Positions 49,501 through 59,509 of a stretch of 64,000 nt of DNA are shown here, one piece after another. Below the pieces are notes generated by a model that saw only the letters and a list, made by a program, of their open reading frames with translations, was not told the origin of the DNA and searched no databases. The stretch covers positions 19,978,938 to 20,042,937 of the forward strand of contig NC_044022.1 of the NCBI RefSeq assembly GCF_900496995.4. The letters run 5' to 3'. The translations under genes and the position numbers were made by a program. Within the stretch, counting starts at the first letter, position 1. Every line of letters begins with the position of its first letter. This stretch comes from Aquila chrysaetos chrysaetos (taxonomy: Eukaryota > Chordata > Aves > Accipitriformes > Accipitridae).

Positions 49501-52500
49501 ACCTCTGGGGCCTCGAGGTCAACCAGGGGGTGGTCTCAGGTTTGAGGGACCCCATGGTCAGCCCTTGGGGCCTCATGGTCAACCAGGAGGTGGCCTCAGG
49601 TTTGAGGGGCCACATTTACAGCCATTGGGGCCCCATGGTCAACCTGGAGGTGGCCTCAGATTTGAGGGGCCACATGGTCAGCCTATGGGGCCACATGGAC
49701 CATCAGGTGGTGGGCTCAGGTTTGAGGGGCCACATGGACCATCAGGTGCTGGGCTCAGATTGGAAGGACCACATGGTCAGCCAGGTGTGGGTCCTAGGTT
49801 GATTGATGGACCAGTACACCAGGGAGCTAGTGGACTTAGATTTGATGGTCCTCTGGGTCGGGCCGGTCCGAGATTTGATGGTTGTCACGCAGCTGGATTT
49901 GATGGTCAGCCTGGACAGCTGTCTCTCTTGCAAAGATTTGATGGAATTCATGGACAGCCTGGTCCAAGATTTGAAAGGGCACCTGGCCAGCAGGCACAAC
50001 CACGATTTGATACAGCCATACCTCAAAGATTTGATGGACCTCACCAGCCAGCCTCTAGATTTGACTTGCCCCTTGGCCTTCAAGGTGCACGTTTCGAAAA
50101 TGTAGCTAACCATCCTGCCTCAAGACTAGAAATGTCACCATACGGACAAGGTGGTCCGTTTGTTGATCATCCCGGCCAGGGCTACAATGGACCATCTCAT
50201 GGGATGCAGTTCCAGAGACCTGATATATTTGATGGTTCGCCTGGACCAAATTTCAATGGACCAGCTGGCCCAGGAGCACAGAACTTCCCATTGAGAGCTG
50301 GACATTACTTTGATGAAAAAAGTCTTCAGGGTCCTCAATATGGAAACTTCAATAATATGCCAATGGGAAGTAATCAGGTAAGAACTGATTGCATTAAATG
50401 GTTTGCTTGGAGAAGTGTTTTTGTGTAGAGAATTAGCAGGTTTTATTCCTTTAAAAATTGAAGATTTTTCTGAAGAGCTGGCAGACTGGGAGCCAGTTTC
50501 AAGCTAAAAAAGTCATCCTTCTTCAGCAGTTTATAGATAATTTAAGGACATGTTTTGCTATTTTTTAAGAATCTCTTTTTAAGAATTAAACAAAATAGTG
50601 GATCTTTACAATCGCTTTGTAGCTCAGAATGTGACAGTGAAATTAGTATTTTTAACTTGAAAACAAAACTAGGTACTTGGAAGCCTGGGGTGTTTTCATT
50701 AAACTTGCACAAAAGTGAATTCTATATAAAGCATGAAAGATGATGTCAGTGAATATACATGATTCATTTTTCTAAGAGGTGTAGAATTAAAATGGACCAA
50801 AATAATTCTGTTGTCTTTTTGCAGTTGTTAGTACTGGTGACAAGCCAGTTTCAAAGAGATACCCAAAACTTGGGGGAATTGAGAAAGATGTGGACATTGT
50901 TGAACTACAGTCTTTTAAAATTATCTTGGCACTGGCATGCTTTATGAGTTAGTTGTCTTTGCTGTTGCGTGTTAGAAGTGTTCTCGAAAGGGGAAAACGA
51001 TACTTTGCGTCAGTGAACATGATGTCATCTCTTTCAGTAGATTAGAGATTTTAGAGAGAATTTTTCATTTGGGAGATAATAATTGAACATGAAGAGTTAA
51101 CTGATTGTACAAAAGCAGTTAATGTGTCCTGCTGACCTCTAATGGGATAAAATTTTAAATAATTTGCAAATCCAGAAAGCAGCTAATTAGGGAAAACCCA
51201 TTTTTGTTACGAGTGTATTATAAAGACTTTTTCTATTTGAAGCTTACTATAGCTGGTTTGCTGAAAAGTCCTGCTTTAAAGATGTGTTTCATATAGTGAA
51301 TGCTATTGCAGTAGTTGTATAAGATTCGTGGCATTTGTTAATAGGCGTTTACTGGTTTCTCAGATTTCTTTCTGATGAGCTCTGTTTTGGTGAACAGGAG
51401 CAATTTAAAAGGAAGTACTGTGTTTGGAAAATGTGACTGAAGGCTCGATAGGTAGAAGAAAAGGTTTTTTTTTTAATTTAAATGTTACGCAAAATGAGTA
51501 TGTGTTCTGAAATTTTTCTAGTGGGAAATGAAAATGAGGGAAAGGTTACATAGTCATTTGTGGACCTTTCAATACCAAACTGACATGGTTCCCTCCTGGA
51601 AGGAGTTTAATATATATAAAATTATTGAGAAACATCTAGAAGTTAATGATAAAATTTAAAAAACTAAGTTTATAATGGCATTATTGTACAAAAAATACTC
51701 AAATGTTTACTTTCACAGGTTTCTCTCATGTCTGCTCAACCAGGGCCTTATGGCCAAGGTCAACAGTATTTGCCAAATCCTGGAAGTTTTGTTCAGAACC
51801 CTGCAGGTCTGTAACAAAATAATTAACTTCCTTTTATTTCTTTTGGATTGTTCTGTTTGTTAGTGGCCACAAAAATTACCCTTTTGTAATGTCCTGGTGT
51901 GCTAGGTCTGTGTGGTCTAAGGGAAGCTTTCTCAGTCAGGTGGCCATAGATGTGGTTTCTGTAGTACCTTCATCTCTTAAGTGTTTTCCCTCAAACGGTG
52001 AAGGCTTTCATTAGTCTTCATTAACCATGTGGTTTTGGTATGTAGTTGTGCTAGAAAAAAAAATCAAAAAGGGAAATTTTGGTCTGCTTTTCTGGAAGGC
52101 ACCAGTCTGTAGGTCTGGCTTGAATTTGCCAGGGTGTGTAAATGTTGCCAGTATATGAGTGGTTAGTAATGAAAAGCTTCTAAAAAAATCATAAATGGTT
52201 AAAGTATGCGATGAAGTCGATAGGTCCTGGTGAAATATTTCAGCGTAAAGTAAGAAAAATACTGCATTTCAGTAAACACTATCCAGTAGAAATCTGTGTA
52301 TGGGCAACCAGCTCAGCACTTCAGAATACATTATGAAGGAAGCTGTTGCAAGGGAAGAAATTAGCCAAGGACTAGACATAAAGCAAAGAGAGTTGGTAAA
52401 TAATTCGAAATAAAAAATGGAAGAAACAGGAGGCAGAAGGAAGAGTGTGTTGTGAAATACGCTGATAAAAGTGAAGTCAATTTCTAATGCTAACCTGTTG

Positions 52501-55500
52501 TCTCCTTGAATGTCGATGTTTTTCCCCAGGAGCCCTTCCACATTCATATCCTGATAACCACCTTGGACAGCTTGATGTCAATGAATTGTTTGCTAAACTG
52601 CTGTCAACAGGGATCCTCAAACTGTCAAAAACTGACTCCACTTCAGCACGTATGTAGATCCATTATGTTCTAACTACTCAGTTTGTCCACAGCTGAAGTG
52701 TAAAGCTAAGTATAAGAACTTCTGTGAACTCCTGCACTTCTTTTTTTTAAACTGAACTTTTTTGGGGGGAAGGAATTTAGCGCATGTGATGGAGTAAATG
52801 CTTAGTATCTGGTTTAATTTGTACACTTCAGCTATCCAGAGCAGTCAGTTTTGTCTTTGGTGTGGTGCCTCCGTAACTCAGATTCTTGTCAGTTTCTGAA
52901 ATACTTCTGTGTCTCCGAAGGCTGAATTTTAATGCCAGACAGAGGTGAAATACTGTTTTCCTGAATTGAAATTCTGAGTAACTTGCAGTATCTTGTATGC
53001 TTTTTTTAATGATGTTAGAGGATGACTGACTTGGCTATTGCACACTTGTACTTTAGCGTAGTCAGATCGTATTTATTAATATTTGACTAAAAATAACTTT
53101 TATGAGCATGTCACTTCTTTCTGATAATGTACTGAAACTTTGATAAAATGGTATCTTTATGCTTTCTAGAAGTGAATGAAACATCAGCCCAGCCAGCTGC
53201 TGAAGAGGAAGATGATGACCAGAATGAAGATCAAAATGTTCCAGACCTCACTAACTTCACAGTTGAAGAACTTAGACAGTGCGTATAGTAGAATGAGTTT
53301 ACAGTGTAGTAAGAATTGTGACATGGTAGTATCTAGATAGTTAATCCAAGACAGCTGAGAGCTTTTAAAAGATTATATGTCACTTTTTTTTGATGTTAGC
53401 CTTGGAGAACTTGAGGGAGGAAAAAGAGGCAAAATTAACCTGGGAAAACTCTCTTTACACAAGTTGCATGTTGTTACTTAATCAGTAAGGTTGTGATATG
53501 TATTGAAGCCAGTGTTTCTTCCTTTGTTACTACTAATTTTACCACCTTTGTGGTAGTGTGCAAAGCTGAGCCAAATGCCAGTGTTGCCATTTTATGCACT
53601 ATTAGGTGATGAAGCTAGTAGGCATGAAACAGAGCACTAGCGTGTTTCTCATGAATAGTTAATATGAACCCGTTGTTTGTGATTTGAATGTATCAATTGG
53701 TTGTGTTATGAAAATCGGGAAGAATTTAGCTATATTGTGTGCTTTAACCTTGCAGTAGATTCATGCTTTTCCTCTACTCTTGTGGGCATATGAAGTGACT
53801 TACTGAGAAACTTCTTACCTTTTTCTTTTCAAAGAAGTGTTAAGACTTTTTTTTCGCTTCTTGTAGGCGTTACGATAGTGTTATAAATCGACTGTACACT
53901 GGAATTCAGTGTTACTCCTGTGGAATGAGGTTCACTACTTCACAGACAGATGTTTATGCAGATCATTTAGATTGGCATTATCGTCAGAACCGGACAGAAA
54001 AAGATGTTAGCAGAAAAATTACACACAGAAGATGGTACTACAGTTTAACAGTAAGTAATGCAGTATGTGTCTTGATAAATTACAGGCCGGATTCCGTGTT
54101 TTACTTGTTTATGTGCTGTAGGATTGCAGTTGAAGTTTACATGGTCATGGGAGTTGGCCTTTGGTAAACAATGATGTCTTAGATATTTCAAGTAGTTCTC
54201 AAATGCCTGTCAAAATACAAAAGGCAATTGTATGATGAACAATAAACAGTTTGAAGCTATTGGTACTGTTTTCATCGCACTGAGGATGGAATGGAAATCG
54301 AAGGATAGTGTTTTTTCTGAAAAAAGCTTTTTTGAAGTGTAGCATTGTGAGAAAGCGTGCACTGTGCTAATGCTGCATGTGAGGAGCACTTCGGTTTTAA
54401 TGAAGTAAGATCTATTAAATATGGTACTTTTGGGATGTCTTTTCTTCCTGCCCCAACCCAATGTATTTTTTAAACATTTCTGGCTATTCGTCAGTGTCTG
54501 AGTGTGAATGAAAACTTTTTCCTCAGGACTGGATTGAATTTGAAGAAATAGCCGATCTAGAGGAGCGTGCAAAAAGCCAGTTTTTTGAAAAAGCTCATGA
54601 AGAGGTGGTGTTGAAGACACAAGAAGCTGCGAAAGAGAAGGAGTTTCAGAGTGTCCCTGCTGGACCAGCTGGAGCAGTTGAGGTAAGTTTCAGCTTGCCT
54701 TTATTAGCCCAGATACTGAGAATCATCTAATACTTCAAAGAAGTTTACAGCATTCTTTCATACAGTGGGCTATATGTAGACTGAAGTCTTGTTCTTGGAC
54801 CTCTGTGCAACTACTTCGTAGGTGGTGTATTTGTGCGTGTAATGGTTGTTTCGCAGGGGCAGATAGTAGTATGAATTTCCTGTAGTTCAAAAAAATCTAC
54901 ACCCATTGGCATTCCACCATTTTAGCAAAATTGAAATGGGCAAAGTGTGTTAATTTACTGAATGTTTCTGTAGAAAGAGTAAATAGAGCAAGTGAATTGG
55001 AAATAGTCCTTTGTCATTCAAATTATGATGGTGTTTACTGGGTTTTTGATACCTTGACCCAGAAATTTATTTTTCATTAGAAGATAGGCATTAGGACAAA
55101 GTAATATCTCAAATCGTAAAGTAACCACTAGATATGTATTTTGGTAGATGAATTGGTGTAGTAATCAAATACAAATGTTAGTAGAATTACAATTTAGTTT
55201 TACAAGCTAAGCCTCTAAGAAACTAGCTATCAAGCCATGAAGGCCTTTGTTTTAATTTGAAAAAATACCTTTTGTGCTTTGTTCTCTGAGGTGATTATTT
55301 TGCACAGAAGTACTAAAAATGTTAATACTTCATCTAAAAGTTCTGCCTTTTTAATTTGAGACTCCCCGTTAAGGGGAAGAGTGAAGGTAATGCCATAAAT
55401 AAAATTAATTAAATACCTGTACTGTATTGTCTTACATGACAGTAAAACGGCATTAGATGGTTACAAAGTGTTTTGCAGAGACTTCCTAGCTAAAAGGGCA

Positions 55501-57267
55501 AAGCTTACCTTTCTCAAGTGACAGCAATCTTGAAGGCCGGACAATGATCATTGCGCAGTCTGCAAGCTATACGCAAAGAATTTTTAAGTAAAGTTTTCTA
55601 AAGTTATTTTTAAAGTGTGGACGAAAGATCATGTTGTAGTCTTAATGTATTTATCTTAATTTAAAAGACCCTTTTTTGACTGTTACTAGGTTCTTGAAGT
55701 TAATGTGTTCAGTAAATTGTTACAATAACATCATTTATCTCGTTACTCCAATAACTTTTCAGAGCTGTGAAATTTGCCAAGAGCAATTTGAACAGTATTG
55801 GGATGAGGAAGAGGAAGAGTGGCACCTGAAGAATGCTATCAGAGTAGATGAAAAGGTAGTCTGATCTTACTTACATGTGATACTTATTTATAGTAAAACA
55901 ACCCGAAGAATTATAGCAAAAAAAAAAAAAAAAAAGGGGTGGGGTGGGGAGGGAGGGTCAACAGTGCTTTCTCTACTGACAGATTCCCACGGTAGTTTTC
56001 CTGGCTTCCAAATACATAAATACCTCAACCTTCGGAAGTGCTTGAAGTCCTGGTATATCATTAGTATAGGGTCACTAACCTTCCCTTATACTGCAGTGCT
56101 AAAATAAAAATGAATGTCTCTATATATGGGTGTAGATACTGGTTCAATTATTTCTGTATACAGCTGTACACAAACAATTCCCAATGCTTACCAGGCTTCT
56201 GTATGATAACCTTTCCTAAACAAACATACACAAAATCTTTTCCCAGTTGTATTTGACACCATGCTTGGCCTGCTTATACCATTGTTTTTCTAGACAAATT
56301 TTGTGATGCGTGTAATTGACACTGTTCTGTTAATAACCAGTGATCCTGCTATAATTTATTTTTATGTATTTAAATTTTATAACAATTCTTTTTCAGATTT
56401 ACCATCCATCTTGCTACGAAGATTACCAAAACGTAAGTGAATCCTTCTTCATATTCTTTGAAGGATTTTGCTTTCAGTTTGTTTGCTTGATCTCTGACTT
56501 TGCAGGGAGCAGATGTGTTCAGAATGTGCTACCTGTTTCTCTTGCCTATGACTAGACAAAGAATCGAAGGCTTTGGGCATAGCAAGTATATAATACAGAA
56601 TTAGCTAAGATGTATTTCTTGTTGTGATGTACTTGATGTGACGGCTTGTGTGTCATACGTGACTAAAGCAAAACCATGGTTTGAAAACACATCATGCATT
56701 TATTGTTGAATAACGTGCATAATCTTAGGAATTTGCAAAAATGGAGTAAATGGGTGTTGGCGTGTGTTACTTTTTTAAGGCTTTGGGAGTTACCATTCCC
56801 CTGGGGATAGCAGGGAATAGTTTACGGTAATGTGTTAAGCATTTCATCCCTGCTTGGACGATACCTTTTCAAAGTAATTATGAAAAAGTAATGCTATTAA
56901 AGAATAAATCTGTTTCCTTAGGATCTTGATAAAGTAGAAGTTTGGATTTTGAGTGCTTGACTGTCAACTTGTTTGCATTTTGAAAAAGAGTAAAAGGGAT
57001 AAGAAGCTAAAAATCGTTTTAATGTGTGTTAATGCTACATTGACTTTCACTTTGCAGACATCATCGTTTGATTGCACACCATCTCCCAGCAAGACTCCTG
57101 TAGAAAATCCACTAAATATAATGTTGAACATTGTTAAACAAGAAACACCAGAGTCCTGCGACTCACCTAAAGTCAAAGAAGAACCTGATGACACCCCTAC
57201 TGCCTGTGCAGAAGAGAGCACACCTGCATCTACAGATATCAAGACAGAACCTGATGAGTCTGTTTAA
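37379..57267 (+). CDS. PCF11: PCF11, cleavage and polyadenylation factor subunit (16 coding exons)
   Basis: PCF11 is a subunit of cleavage factor II. It binds the Ser2-phosphorylated CTD of RNA polymerase II, acts with CLP1, and is needed for pre-mRNA cleavage and transcription termination in the nucleus. Joining exons 37379-37567, 42426-42551, 44851-45039, 45456-45647, 46503-47611, 47877-48066, 48157-48799, 48885-50377, 51719-51806, 52530-52649, 53170-53278, 53867-54050, 54527-54682, 55763-55855, 56397-56432 and 57058-57267 keeps one frame and gives about 1708 residues, somewhat longer than the human protein (about 1555). Order: CID (about 15-142), glutamine-rich helix (190-232), charged RS-like linker (233-665), FEGP-repeat region (mainly 930-1330), zinc finger 1 (C1498, C1501, H1516, H1520), CLP1-binding-like segment (1545-1596), zinc finger 2 (C1598, C1601, H1630, C1633). 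Every junction has GT and AG. Untranslated exon limits are not determined. Confidence 0.95.
37910..37928 (+). repeat. 19-G homopolymer run
   Basis: An uninterrupted run of 19 G on the coding strand, 343 bases inside PCF11 intron 1. It can form G-quadruplex structures in DNA and nascent RNA. Runs of this kind are also prone to assembly length errors. Confidence 0.9.
39240..39420. mobile_element. Possible ancient CR1/L3-like LINE remnant
   Basis: The stretch with AATGCTGCCAGTGGCTGAG, CCTTGGGGAGGTGACC and TAATCTAATAGATCTCACC resembles old CR1/L3-type LINE 3' regions in general phrasing. It is decayed, I see no terminal repeats, and the call is by recollection only. Confidence 0.3.
39704..39775 (+). 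terminator. PCF11: Intronic polyadenylation site in PCF11 intron 1
   Basis: Two canonical AATAAA hexamers at 39704-39709 and 39748-39753. The second is followed within 10-25 bases by TGTG and a T-rich tract (GTATTTGTCTTTTT), the layout of a strong cleavage site. TGTA elements bound by CFIm lie upstream (near 39673 and 39744). It is 2.2 kb into the intron. Vertebrate PCF11 is known to limit its own level by premature cleavage at an intron 1 site; this is the best candidate for that site here. Confidence 0.7.
42426..42551 (+). CDS. PCF11: PCF11 exon 2 (CID)
   Basis: 42 codons, phase 0 on both sides. Encodes the central CID helices (LPVMYLMDSIVKNVGREY and TKNLVATFICVFEK), including the MDS-NVG segment at the CTD-binding groove. 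Confidence 0.95.
42552..44850 (+). other. PCF11: PCF11 intron 2
   Basis: 2.3 kb of AT-rich sequence with no repeat or RNA gene recognised. It contains several AATAAA-like words but none with a clear downstream GT-rich element. Confidence 0.8.
44851..45039 (+). CDS. PCF11: PCF11 exon 3 (end of CID)
   Basis: 63 codons, phase 0. Encodes the last CID helices (RKSLFKLRSTWDDIFP, LYALDVRVNSLDPAWP) and the start of the linker. Donor CG|GTAAGT is strong. Confidence 0.95.
45456..45647 (+). CDS. PCF11: PCF11 exon 4 (Gln/Leu-rich helix)
   Basis: 64 codons, phase 0. A Ser/Thr/Pro-rich opening is followed by a strongly helical Gln-, Lys- and Leu-rich stretch (LIRQQLLAKQKQLLELQQ), a predicted coiled coil. 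Confidence 0.95.
46503..47611 (+). CDS. PCF11: PCF11 exon 5 (charged RS-like linker)
   Basis: 1109 bases, ending with two bases of a split codon. The protein is highly charged and low in hydrophobics. Three RDPR-type motifs are seen (NRDPRLNR, KRDPRLKR, VRDPRRVK), and an Arg-Ser block (RKRSRSRSPKARSP and following). The open frame reads on upstream into the intron, but the acceptor TATTTCAG at 46495-46502 and family resemblance set the exon start. Confidence 0.93.
47877..48066 (+). CDS. PCF11: PCF11 exon 6
   Basis: 190 bases completing the split Asn codon, then 63 codons. Contains the conserved block SPRAPKQQQHRLSVDANLQ, matching vertebrate PCF11. Confidence 0.93.
48157..48799 (+). CDS. PCF11: PCF11 exon 7
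   Basis: 643 bases, ends with one base of a Gly codon. Encodes a helical conserved segment (GEITQDEFLMVAHQIRQLFQ) and KKPLLSDAELTYYEHKAKLK, then a less conserved Ser/Arg-rich tail. Confidence 0.93.
48885..50377 (+). CDS. PCF11: PCF11 exon 8 (FEGP-type repeat region)
   Basis: 1493 bases, 498 codons with the split Gly. Dominated by degenerate repeats centred on Arg-Phe-(Glu/Asp)-Gly-Pro with Gly-Gln-Pro spacers; I count about 15 exact F[ED]GP cores plus variants such as LEGP, FDGS and VDGP. The most regular part (49440-49790) repeats about every 19-21 residues with near-identical DNA. FEGP repeats are known in animal PCF11. Confidence 0.95.
50378..51718 (+). other. PCF11: PCF11 intron 8
   Basis: 1.3 kb, AT-rich, no repeat or RNA gene recognised. 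Donor CAG|GTAAGA is strong and the acceptor TTTCACAG is normal. Confidence 0.8.
51719..51806 (+). CDS. PCF11: PCF11 exon 9
   Basis: 88 bases, a short Gly/Gln/Pro-rich segment (AQPGPYGQGQQYLPNPG), ends with one base of a split Gly codon. Confidence 0.9.
52530..52649 (+). CDS. PCF11: PCF11 exon 10
   Basis: 120 bases. Encodes the conserved LDVNELFAKLLSTGILKL helix, a motif I know from vertebrate PCF11. Ends with one base of a Gln codon. Confidence 0.92.
53170..53278 (+). CDS. PCF11: PCF11 exon 11
   Basis: 109 bases. Acidic segment then PDLTNFTVEELRQ. The donor is CA|GTGCGT, splitting the Gln codon after its second base; this is the only placement that keeps the frame into exon 12. Confidence 0.92.
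53867..54050 (+). CDS. PCF11: PCF11 exon 12 (zinc finger 1)
   Basis: 184 bases. Encodes a C-X2-C-X14-H-X3-H finger (CYSCGMRF ... HLDWH) and then RRWYYSLT. In PCF11 this finger and the next flank the CLP1-binding region and are implicated in RNA and CF II contacts. Confidence 0.95.
54527..54682 (+). CDS. PCF11: PCF11 exon 13 (CLP1-binding-like segment)
   Basis: 52 codons, phase 0. Starts DWIEFEEIADLEERA, a strongly conserved acidic helix that corresponds to the CLP1-interacting part of PCF11, and ends with a helical Lys/Glu-rich stretch. Confidence 0.95.
55763..55855 (+). CDS. PCF11: PCF11 exon 14 (zinc finger 2, first half)
   Basis: 31 codons. CEIC gives the first two metal ligands, followed by an acidic DEEEEEWHLKNA stretch. 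Confidence 0.95.
55936..55957 (+). other. G-quadruplex motif in PCF11 intron 14
   Basis: Five G-runs (4, 4, 4, 3 and 3) separated by single bases, directly after a 17-A tract. This fits a compact parallel G-quadruplex on the transcribed RNA, 80 bases past the exon 14 donor. Confidence 0.8.
56397..56432 (+). CDS. PCF11: PCF11 exon 15 (zinc finger 2, second half)
   Basis: A 36-base microexon-sized exon, 12 codons (IYHPSCYEDYQN) supplying the His and Cys ligands of zinc finger 2. Flanked by TTTTTCAG and GTAAGT. Confidence 0.93.
57058..57267 (+). CDS. PCF11: PCF11 exon 16 (C terminus and stop)
   Basis: 69 codons plus TAA at 57265-57267. Contains SPSKTPVENPLNIMLNIVK, conserved in vertebrate PCF11, and two VKxE/IKxE-type sumoylation-like motifs (VKEE, IKTE). 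Confidence 0.95.
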   Translation, partial: TSSFDCTPSPSKTPVENPLNIMLNIVKQETPESCDSPKVKEEPDDTPTACAEESTPASTDIKTEPDESV

Positions 57268-58180
57268 ATGAACTGAGGTATGAATTCTTTTTTTTACAGA
57301 AGAGCTGCTGTGTTAACTCTGGAAGGCAAATACTTTTTATATGAAATAAAAATGTTCAACTGAGGCAGGGCCTCAACTACTGTTTGGTTAATAAATACAT
57401 TTTTGTATTTGAATTTCTTATTGCCTGCACAGTTTCAGGTGTCATTGTGTGAAAGTTCTGTAGATGCGTGAAAATTTAATGGAATGAAATGGTATATGTA
57501 AAAATGTACGATTTTCACTTGTGGAAATGTAAATTATAAATAAAAGATATTTTTGCTATATATGGAGTGTAATGTTTATGCACACCATCAAATGAAGTGT
57601 TTCTGTACTTTTTTCAGTTGAAATGGAATTAAAAAGAACTTTTGCTCAATAAGATTCAGAAAAATGAAAGCAAGTAACTTCTTCCAGTTATCCCATAGGT
57701 GGGTTATCAAGGGAAGCAGTGCAGGAACTTCTCAGACAGACAACCGTACATTTATTTTCTTTTTAAACTTATTTGAACAAACTTACATATCCAGATATTT
57801 TAAAAAAAACAAAAAACCCAACAAAAAAAAAACAAACCAAAAAGACAGTTCTGGGTAGAAGGGGAAAATTTAACAAACCAACTGGAGTGCTTGATTGTGA
57901 ACACAAGTGCCAACAAACAATTAACAAACCAGGATGCCTGGTAGTTAAGACATTTTTAATGATTTTTTTTTTTCCATTAGTCAAACATAAGAATTTAATA
58001 CAGCTGAACAAACTTTTCTTTACGTTACAGGGGGGAATGAATGTAAGAATGCTCATTTGAAACATGGTTAACAGGTTTTTTTTGTTGCTTATGACTGGAC
58101 TTAGATGGTAAACCAGATATCCTGAGATGTTAATATTTCTTAAATGTAATAAATAAAATTAAGCATATATTTGAGTGTGA
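57268..58180 (+). terminator. PCF11: PCF11 3' UTR with tandem poly(A) signals
   Basis: AATAAA occurs at 57345-57350, 57390-57395, 57539-57544 and 58148-58153 (the last doubled). The site at 57539 is followed by TGGAGTGTAATGTTT and the one at 58148 by TTGAGTGTGAGTCTCTTCC, both GT/T-rich. This suggests alternative 3' ends about 0.3 kb and 0.9 kb after the stop. An A-rich tract lies at about 57800-57845. Confidence 0.7.
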
Positions 58181-59500
58181 GTCTCTTCCTTTCAGTAATG
58201 GGTTTGTGTGGCTGGCATGTTTGTGGGATTGGAAATAACCATACAATTGTGTGTCTGAGAGCAATATGCATTTAATGTTTTATTTGCTCTGCCATGTGTT
58301 TAGTGCATATTTTTAAAGCTGCTGGGAGCAAGGCATAAGCATGAAACATCAAAGAGCAATGTCACAGTCCTAGTGTATTACTCGTGCAGCGAGGATACTT
58401 GGGGGATCAGAATTCACCCTTAGTGTATGATGTAAGTCGAAATTATCAGCTGTGAAGGTGATTTTGCTGTTGGCTGCAACACTTCTTCCCATCTTCACAG
58501 TCAGGCTTCAAGCAGTTTTTAAGATGTGAATAACTACTTGACTCTCATACTAAGGTTTTAGCTATAGTTGTGAGTGTGCCCAGTTCTAGATGCCAGCCTT
58601 AAAATACCTTTCAGAGGAAGTCTAGAGGAACAAAAATACTTAAGAGATTCATGCGGGGTGAATCAGTCCTTAAGGTGGTGTGTGTGGCTGCTGGGTGTGC
58701 TGTGCTGTGCTGTGGGCAGTTAACTCCTGTTACTTGTTGCAACTTCTTCCCAGGGCAGGGATGTAGGCTTGGCCCCAATTGACACTTTGTGTCCTGGAAT
58801 ACTGCAAACTTCTCCTAAATCACACACACCGAAATTCAGAGGAGACTGAGCAGGGAGGTGATGTCTTCAAACATGTAGAAGGCTGTTAGAACAAATTACT
58901 CTGTCTACGAGGGACAGAACAAAAGGAGACCAGTAAGTTGCAGCAGGAGGATTTATGGCAACTTTCTAATGACAAGGATAGTTAAGCTCTAAATGGACCT
59001 TACTTGGTCTGTGTAATTATCAATGTGCACCTGTAAATCTGATTGGGAAGGGTTCATCCTGCCTGGAAGCAGGACTCTGGAAATGCAGGGTGCTTTTTCT
59101 GCCCCATCAAAGGAACCCGGCTTCCCTCCAGGGCACCAGCTGGTTTTGGCTAAGGGGGCTGAGGAGCAGGACTGTGTAACCGCAGGAAGAAAACCCATCC
59201 CCCTGTACCCTGTGAACATCTTGGTGCAGGGAGAGGGCTGAACATACAAATCGTGACTGGAGTCCGATTATTCTGCAGAGAGAGCATAAACAGGTTAAAC
59301 ACCTCTTGGTCAATACATCGCTGGTGGTTTCAGAGATGGAACAGATACTTGTTACACCTCTCCCTGGGGAATGCCACGAAGACACTAGCCTAGGGCTGTC
59401 AAAAAGGTGCCAAAAAGCACCACCCGGCAACGCCAAGTTTCCCCACGCCATCCTTTCCCTGCTACCCTGCCCCTCATGCGCTGCAGCCATCCACAGGCAG
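58181..59500. other. Intergenic DNA between PCF11 and ANKRD42
   Basis: About 1.3 kb without recognisable gene. It has a short CTGTG microsatellite near 58697-58716. Composition becomes GC-rich towards the right. The two genes are in tandem, so the PCF11 end and ANKRD42 start are close. Confidence 0.6.
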
Positions 59501-59509
59501 CTGTACTGC

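Noticed and set aside
49404-49802. Second open frame inside PCF11 exon 8 (132 residues)
   Set aside because: The repeat DNA is open in more than one frame because of its periodicity. The frame continuous with exons 7 and 9 is the coding one.
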